Assembly (NCBI GenBank): GCA_016868095.1
Contig: VGHV01000059.1
Location: 1-10,312 of the forward strand
Reading direction: 5' to 3'
DNA length: 10,312 nt
Origin: Betaproteobacteria bacterium
Lineage (GTDB): Bacteria; Pseudomonadota; Gammaproteobacteria; Burkholderiales; Burkholderiaceae_E
Positions 6,259 to 10,312 of this stretch are shown in pieces. Position numbers and translations under genes: made by a program. Numbering within the stretch: the stretch's first letter is position 1; every line of letters starts with the position of its first letter. The notes beneath the pieces were generated by a model. That model did no database searches. It was not told the DNA's origin and saw nothing but the letters and a program-made list of their open reading frames with translations.

Positions 6259-7512
6259 TCATTTCGCACCCTCTAAAAGCTTACGGATAGCGCGCGGAAT
6301 CCCAAGTTCTAAGGCCTCATCCATGCGTAACCACAGACTTTGCTGTTGCCCAAGCGTGGCACTGTTAAGGGCGTAGGCCAAGCTTGGCTCCTCAGCCCTA
6401 TTTGCCTTGTTTGAAATCGATTCACGATCAACAAAAACGCGAAGTATGGGTGCAACCAGCCGAAAATGAGTAAAGCTCTGTTCGAGGTTTAAAGCATACT
6501 CGAGCTTGACCTTTGGTTTAAAACTTGCATGCAATACAGCGGCACTTTGGGCTGAGAAGGTTTCCTGATTGATATATACATGATATTGATCTCGCCATAA
6601 TTGATGCATCGCTACAAGTAATTCTTCATTGTTGAATGGCGTAGGAAGACTTTCCGATTTTGACTTCGTAATACTTTTAATCAACGTATCAGGCAGTACA
6701 TCGATGCTTGGCAAACTCCACATCGAAGCCCAGATACCTTGAGCAGGACGACGCAACAATAAAAACCTCTCGCCGTCGCTTATCCAGACCATAAGCCAGT
6801 GCCTTAGTGGCACTGTCTTTTTCGCTTTGACCAAGGGGTAGGCTTCTTGTTTACCTGCTTGCTTGGCTTGACACATACCTTGCAGTGGACATTGCGTACA
6901 TGTCGGCTTGCGCTGCAAGCAGCAGGTTGCGCCAAGATCCATCAATCCCTGGGTATAGGCTGCCATGTCGCCATGTTGGGGCAGCAGGGATTCGGCTAAA
7001 TCCCAAAAAACCCGAAGCGATTTGCTGCTTTGTGGATCGAGTTCGAGCGCAAAGACGCGCGCCAACACCCGCTTTACGTTGCCATCAAGGATGGCCGCTC
7101 GTCGCTGAAATGCGAAAGCTGCGATGGCAGCCGCGGTCGAACGACCAATCCCTGGAAGCTCAGCAAGGATTTTTTCATCCTGAGGAAACGCTCCCTCGTG
7201 GCTCTCGACGATTGTCTTTGCACATGCGTGCAAGAATTTAGCTCGACGGTAATAACCCAAACCACTCCACAAAGCCAAGACCTCGTCCAGGCTTGCCTCG
7301 GCCAGGCTATGGACATCGGGAAAGCGCTTGATGAAGCGTTCGTAGTAAGGCGTTACCGTAACGACCTGCGTCTGCTGCAACATAATTTCGGAGACCCAGA
7401 TGCGATAGGGGTCTCGGGTGTTTTGCCACGCAAGCTTGTGGCGGCCAGCAAGGCGCTGCCACTGCACCACCTTGATCGCAAATTCGCTTTGCAGCGAGTC
7501 TAAGTGCTTCAT
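6259..7512 (-). CDS. mutY: Adenine DNA glycosylase MutY
   Basis: MutY removes adenine mispaired with 8-oxoguanine, preventing G:C to T:A mutations. The catalytic domain is complete: E42 in WVSEIMLQQTQ, the helix-hairpin-helix LPGIGRST (119-126), D143 in ILDGNVKRVLAR, and a 4Fe-4S site C-x6-C-x2-C-x5-C (the second Cys of the CC pair, then RKPTCTQCPLQGMC). A MutT-like C-terminal domain for 8-oxoG recognition starts near 250 (LRHWLMVWIS, LLLRRPAQGIWASMWSLP) and includes SFTHFRL. The protein has 417 residues against 350 in E. coli. Most of the extra length is in the C-terminal domain, where the DNA is also visibly AT-rich (about 6400-6690). I start at the ATG at 7512, five bases after mutM ends. 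An upstream in-frame start (7599) lies inside mutM and adds no family sequence. No Shine-Dalgarno site is seen, so translation is likely coupled to mutM. Confidence 0.94.
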   Translation of the reverse strand: MKHLDSLQSEFAIKVVQWQRLAGRHKLAWQNTRDPYRIWVSEIMLQQTQVVTVTPYYERFIKRFPDVHSLAEASLDEVLALWSGLGYYRRAKFLHACAKTIVESHEGAFPQDEKILAELPGIGRSTAAAIAAFAFQRRAAILDGNVKRVLARVFALELDPQSSKSLRVFWDLAESLLPQHGDMAAYTQGLMDLGATCCLQRKPTCTQCPLQGMCQAKQAGKQEAYPLVKAKKTVPLRHWLMVWISDGERFLLLRRPAQGIWASMWSLPSIDVLPDTLIKSITKSKSESLPTPFNNEELLVAMHQLWRDQYHVYINQETFSAQSAAVLHASFKPKVKLEYALNLEQSFTHFRLVAPILRVFVDRESISNKANRAEEPSLAYALNSATLGQQQSLWLRMDEALELGIPRAIRKLLEGAK

Positions 7513-7513
7513 G

Positions 7514-7525
7514 AGCGCTAGCGCT
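7514..7525. repeat. 12-bp perfect palindrome at the mutM-mutY junction
   Basis: AGCGCTAGCGCT equals its own reverse complement. It contains the mutM stop codon and ends two bases before the mutY start. In the transcript it could form a short stem (AGCG/CGCU) just upstream of the mutY AUG. A second perfect palindrome, ATCAAGCGCTTGAT, lies 38 bases further into mutM at 7564-7577. Whether either is functional is unknown. Confidence 0.55.
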
Positions 7526-8375
7526 GACAACTTAAGCAGGCAAAGCTTGAGCGCTGCGCCTGGATCAAGCGCTTGATGCTCGCCCCGCACTGCGCGCAAG
7601 CCTCGCCGTGGCGGCCATATACCGCATAGCGCTCCTGAAAAGCGCCTGGCTCACCATGTGCGCTCGTAAAGTCGCGCAGTGTCGACCCGCCAGCAGAAAT
7701 TGCCTCTGCCAAAACATCGATGATGGCTCGCGAAAGGCGCTGGTATCGAGCAAGCGAGATGCTCCCAGCGGACCGTCGCGGGTCGATGCCCGCGCGAAAC
7801 AAAGCCTCGCAAGCGTAAATATTGCCAACGCCCACCACAGGCACGCCACTTAAAAGCCAGGGCTTGACTGCGGGCTTACGCCGCCGGCTCATCCGATAGA
7901 GGTGTTCACCAGAAAATTGGCCATCGAAAGGCTCAGGCCCTAGGCGGTTCAGTATGGATTGGGCACGCTCTGAGTCGGCACTTAGCGATGCGCATGCGTT
8001 TTTTTCGCTGACGCTTTCATCGAGCCAGAGCAAAGAGCCGAATCGCCTTGGGTCGTTAAAACGTAGACAGGCATCGCCATCAAACTCCCAAGTTACATGA
8101 TCGTGCTTTTGCAAGGGCGTGCCAGGTGCGACCAACTGCACTGTTCCTGACATACCCAAATGAACGAGCATGGTGCCTTGCGGAAATCGAAAAAGCAGAT
8201 ACTTGGAACGACGCCCGACTTCCAATAAGGTTTGCCCCGAGCAGGCCGCCGCGAGCGCTGAGCTCACGGGCCAGCGAAGCGAGGCATTTAAGACCTGCAT
8301 TTGCTTGAGTCTGCGCCCTTGCAGCGCCGGGTTTAGGCAGCGGCGAAGCACTTCGACCTCGGGTAATTCGGGCAT
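7518..8375 (-). CDS. mutM: Formamidopyrimidine-DNA glycosylase MutM (Fpg)
   Basis: MutM excises 8-oxoguanine and ring-opened purines from DNA and cuts the strand by beta,delta-elimination. The 285-residue product (E. coli 269) begins MPELPEVEVLRR, giving the catalytic N-terminal proline P2 and E3 after Met removal. K58 (RRSKYLLF) corresponds to E. coli K57. The HLGMSG block and the helix-two-turn-helix region GVGNIYACEALFRAGIDP are present. The C-terminal zinc finger is C-x2-C-x16-C-x2-C (CAQC...CLSC), close to the end. All key residues are intact, so the enzyme should be active. Start: ATG at 8375 with GAGGAT (complement of 8384-8389) eight bases upstream. It is the first gene of a probable mutM-mutY transcript and is divergent from the TPR gene. 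Confidence 0.95.
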   Translation of the reverse strand: MPELPEVEVLRRCLNPALQGRRLKQMQVLNASLRWPVSSALAAACSGQTLLEVGRRSKYLLFRFPQGTMLVHLGMSGTVQLVAPGTPLQKHDHVTWEFDGDACLRFNDPRRFGSLLWLDESVSEKNACASLSADSERAQSILNRLGPEPFDGQFSGEHLYRMSRRRKPAVKPWLLSGVPVVGVGNIYACEALFRAGIDPRRSAGSISLARYQRLSRAIIDVLAEAISAGGSTLRDFTSAHGEPGAFQERYAVYGRHGEACAQCGASIKRLIQAQRSSFACLSCQR

Positions 8376-8461
8376 GGCCGTGGATCCTCGACGATAAACA
8401 ACCTAGTACTTGATCAACACAGTTTCGTGAATCCAGCTAGGATAGCGAACTGGTAAACATC
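8376..8461. promoter_or_regulatory. Divergent intergenic region, presumed promoters for mutM and the TPR gene
   Basis: These 86 bases separate two outward-facing genes, so both transcripts should begin here or nearby. The region is richer in A+T than its flanks and contains the palindrome TTGATCAA (8410-8417). The mutM ribosome site (GAGGAT on the - strand, 8384-8389) lies at one end. I could not find a -35/-10 pair with correct spacing on either strand: TTGATC on the - strand is followed by TATCGT after only 15 bases. The promoter call therefore rests on gene layout alone. Confidence 0.4.
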
Positions 8462-9826
8462 ATGACGAATATGGCCTTCCGACAAATGATCAAGCTTTGC
8501 GCGTGGATACTGCTCAGCGTTTTTGCGAGCTTTTCAATCGACAAAGCCAGGGCCGAGGAAGAGGCAAACCCCGCGCTTGAGGCCGTGGCCTCGACGCTTG
8601 CCAATCAGGCTGAAACAACCCCAGCTGTAGCGCTAAGCCCCGCATTGGTGTTTCAAATCCTAGCTTCAGAAATCGCCGCCCAGCGTGGCCAACTTGGCAC
8701 CGCCTCCCAAACACTGATCGATCTTGCCAAGACCACTGGCGACTCAAGACTTGCCAGACGGGCCACTGAACTAGCCCTACGCGAGCGGGTCTTTGCGCGC
8801 GCACTTGCTGCTGCAGAACTTTGGCGTGATCTGGCGCCTGGATCCGAACAGGCTAGGCTGGTGCTTGAGAACTTATACCTTGCAGGTTCGCGTTTTGACG
8901 ACGCCGGCGCGCTGATCAGTAAGCGACTCGAAGCTAGCAAAACGCCTCAGGAACGCGCAGCCTTATGGATCAATTTGCGCCATATTTTATTGCGCACTGG
9001 GCGGCCACAGGCGCTCGTTGGCTTGGTGGAAGCCTTGCAGCAAAACGATCAAGACTCGCTCGGCGAAGCACAGGCAAGTCTTGCGCTCTTGCAAGTGCAA
9101 GCGGGGAATATACAGGGCGCACAAACCATTGCGCAGCTGCTCAATAAGCAAACACTTACGCCAAGTACGCGGCTCGAGTTGGCCCAGGCGGCCATGCACT
9201 TAAAGCGCCATGACCTAGCGCAGGCCCCCTTAGAGGAGCTTTCGCAAGCAGCCAAAGAGCCCGCTTTGCAATCACAAGCATTATTGTTACTGGCTCAATT
9301 GATGCGTGAAAGCGAGCGCGCCGAAGAAGGCTTTCGTCTGCTCGATCAAAGTCTTCGCCAGGATCCACAACGCGTGGAACTGCTCTACGATCATGCGATG
9401 GCGGCCGAGCGGCTCAACAAGATCGATGTTGCAGAGCAAAGCCTTCTTCGCCTGATCGCCTTGCGACCACGCCATGCCCACGCCTATAACGCCTTGGGCT
9501 ACTCGCTCGCCGATCGGAATATCAGGCTTGAGGAGGCTCAGAACTACATAGAAAAGGCCCTGGCGCTTGCCCCTGAAGACCCTCACATCGTCGACAGCAT
9601 GGGGTGGGTGCTATACCGTCGAGGCGACCTAGCGGGAGCGCTCAATCATTTGCAAAAAGCTTATCAACTACAGCCTGATCCCGAAATCGCTATCCATTTG
9701 GGCGAAGTGCTTTGGAAACTCGACCGCAAAGATGAAGCCATCGCGCTGTGGCGTCGGGCCCGAGAAGCAGAACCGGCTAACGCATTGCTGCGCGAAACCC
9801 TAAGCCGCCTAGCGGTGACGCTTTAA
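8462..9826 (+). CDS. Exported tetratricopeptide-repeat protein next to lolB
   Basis: This 454-residue TPR protein is exported. Residues 1-31 look like a Sec signal peptide (K11, hydrophobic 12-26, cleavage after KARA-31), with no lipobox, so it should be soluble periplasmic. The rest is alpha-helical repeats. The clearest units are 339-372 (ALGYSLADRNIRLEEAQNYI), 373-406 (DSMGWVLYRRGDLAGALNHL) and 407-440 (AIHLGEVLWKLDRKDEAIAL); weaker, degenerate units fill about 85-335. TPRs are protein-binding scaffolds, and no enzymatic motif is seen. The family sits directly upstream of lolB in many beta- and gammaproteobacteria, so a role at the outer membrane or in lipoprotein handling is a reasonable inference, not a demonstrated function. 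ATG 8462 is chosen as the first start; ATGs at residues 4 and 9 are possible, and the ribosome site is weak. Confidence 0.88.
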   Translation: MTNMAFRQMIKLCAWILLSVFASFSIDKARAEEEANPALEAVASTLANQAETTPAVALSPALVFQILASEIAAQRGQLGTASQTLIDLAKTTGDSRLARRATELALRERVFARALAAAELWRDLAPGSEQARLVLENLYLAGSRFDDAGALISKRLEASKTPQERAALWINLRHILLRTGRPQALVGLVEALQQNDQDSLGEAQASLALLQVQAGNIQGAQTIAQLLNKQTLTPSTRLELAQAAMHLKRHDLAQAPLEELSQAAKEPALQSQALLLLAQLMRESERAEEGFRLLDQSLRQDPQRVELLYDHAMAAERLNKIDVAEQSLLRLIALRPRHAHAYNALGYSLADRNIRLEEAQNYIEKALALAPEDPHIVDSMGWVLYRRGDLAGALNHLQKAYQLQPDPEIAIHLGEVLWKLDRKDEAIALWRRAREAEPANALLRETLSRLAVTL

Positions 9827-9837
9827 AAAGTTTGCTT

Positions 9838-10312
9838 GTGATCGGCAAGCTGTTGTTGACTGGCACCGTGCCCGTGCTCCACCGCAACACAAGCTTGCAC
9901 GCGAGGCTTGCGCGACAAGGGCTTTGCTACCTCTTTGTCAGCCTTTTATCGCTTCTCCTAGCGGCTAAATCCTTTGCCGATCGTGCGCATACCTCAGACC
10001 GATTCGAAGCCCATGGGCGGTTCGGACTTAAGCTCGAGCAAGCCGACCGTAGCTTGCATTTGCAAGGGCTCTTCGAGGTCCGTATCGACCAGCAACAAGC
10101 CCTTGTCGAGCTTTACGATCCTGCTGGCCAAAGGCTGATGCTGTGGCGACAAGAGCCCAGCGGTGAAGCCCTGATTGAGACAGCTCGCGATGGAGCAAGT
10201 AGTGCCACGCTTGCGCAGCGTTGGCTTGCTCAACAAGGCATCCGTATTGATATTGAGCAGCTTGATGCCTGGCGTTGGCGCCGCTGGCTCGAACTCGACG
10301 CAGGGCGATTCA
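9838..10312 (+). CDS. lolB: LolB-like outer-membrane lipoprotein receptor, cut by window end
   Basis: LolB accepts lipoproteins from periplasmic LolA and inserts them into the outer membrane; it is normally a lipoprotein itself. About 158 residues are visible before the window ends. The reading frame shows LolB-like strands: DRFEAHGRFGLKLEQ, GLFEVRIDQQQALVELYDPA, GQRLMLWRQEPSGEALIETA, then a helix LAQRWLAQQ and a Trp-rich turn. Position after the TPR gene supports lolB, with ispE a common next gene. No ATG exists upstream in this frame. I use GTG 9838, because third-position GC stays high from there; TTG 9832, GTG 9868 and GTG 9874 are alternatives, and 9874 gives the neatest signal peptide. 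The hydrophobic stretch (LCYLFVSLLSLLLAA) ends in KSFA-D with no lipobox cysteine, so a signal peptidase I site is more likely. Family assignment is by eye and the sequence is divergent. Confidence 0.7.
   Translation, partial: MIGKLLLTGTVPVLHRNTSLHARLARQGLCYLFVSLLSLLLAAKSFADRAHTSDRFEAHGRFGLKLEQADRSLHLQGLFEVRIDQQQALVELYDPAGQRLMLWRQEPSGEALIETARDGASSATLAQRWLAQQGIRIDIEQLDAWRWRRWLELDAGRF

Noticed and set aside
7513..7599. N-terminal extension of mutY into mutM
   Set aside because: It overlaps the conserved zinc-finger end of mutM and adds no MutY family sequence.
9994..10236. Open frame antisense to the lolB-like gene
   Set aside because: The + strand frame has a signal peptide, LolB-like strands and operon context; the antisense frame has none.
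1..10312. Search for tRNA, rRNA, CRISPR arrays, insertion sequences, phage genes or defence genes
   Set aside because: None seen; every stretch over 100 bases is accounted for by housekeeping genes.

Overview
The window is a stretch of ordinary core chromosome from a betaproteobacterium, most likely of the order Burkholderiales. The evidence is gene order and protein character. A Gram-negative LPS-export pair (lptA-lptB) runs into rpoN, a short ribosome hibernation factor, ptsN, an HPr kinase/phosphorylase (hprK) and rapZ. Having hprK, rather than the HPr-like gene npr, between ptsN and rapZ is typical of betaproteobacteria and unlike enteric bacteria. The mutY/mutM, TPR-protein and lolB genes that follow are also a familiar Burkholderiales neighbourhood. 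Base composition looks moderate by eye (somewhat above 50% GC), lower than in most Burkholderia or Ralstonia. I cannot name the genus.

Bases 1-6210 hold eight genes, all on the + strand and nearly touching (1-base overlap, then gaps of 30, 55, 1, 18, 3 and 11 bases): lptA, lptB, rpoN, hpf, ptsN, hprK, rapZ and a LON-substrate-binding-domain protein. They read as one operon or a few nested transcripts. LptA and LptB are the periplasmic bridge and the ATPase of LPS export. RpoN is sigma-54. HPF silences ribosomes. PtsN and HprK belong to the regulatory phosphotransferase network, and RapZ is a nucleotide-binding RNA-binding regulator. A 7-bp inverted repeat at 6211-6240 lies between this block and the convergent genes and may be the shared terminator.

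Bases 6259-8375 on the - strand carry mutM then mutY, 5 bases apart. These are the two glycosylases of the GO system against 8-oxoguanine, apparently co-transcribed. An 86-base divergent gap (8376-8461) separates mutM from a + strand pair: an exported TPR protein (8462-9826) and a LolB-like gene that runs off the end of the window (from about 9838).

I see no mobile element, CRISPR array, RNA gene or unknown system. The most interesting points are the LolB-like protein, which seems to lack both the lipobox cysteine and the hydrophobic loop residue of E. coli LolB; an AT-rich, lengthened C-terminal domain in MutY; an exact in-frame 15-bp repeat inside hpf; and a perfect palindrome across the mutM-mutY junction.
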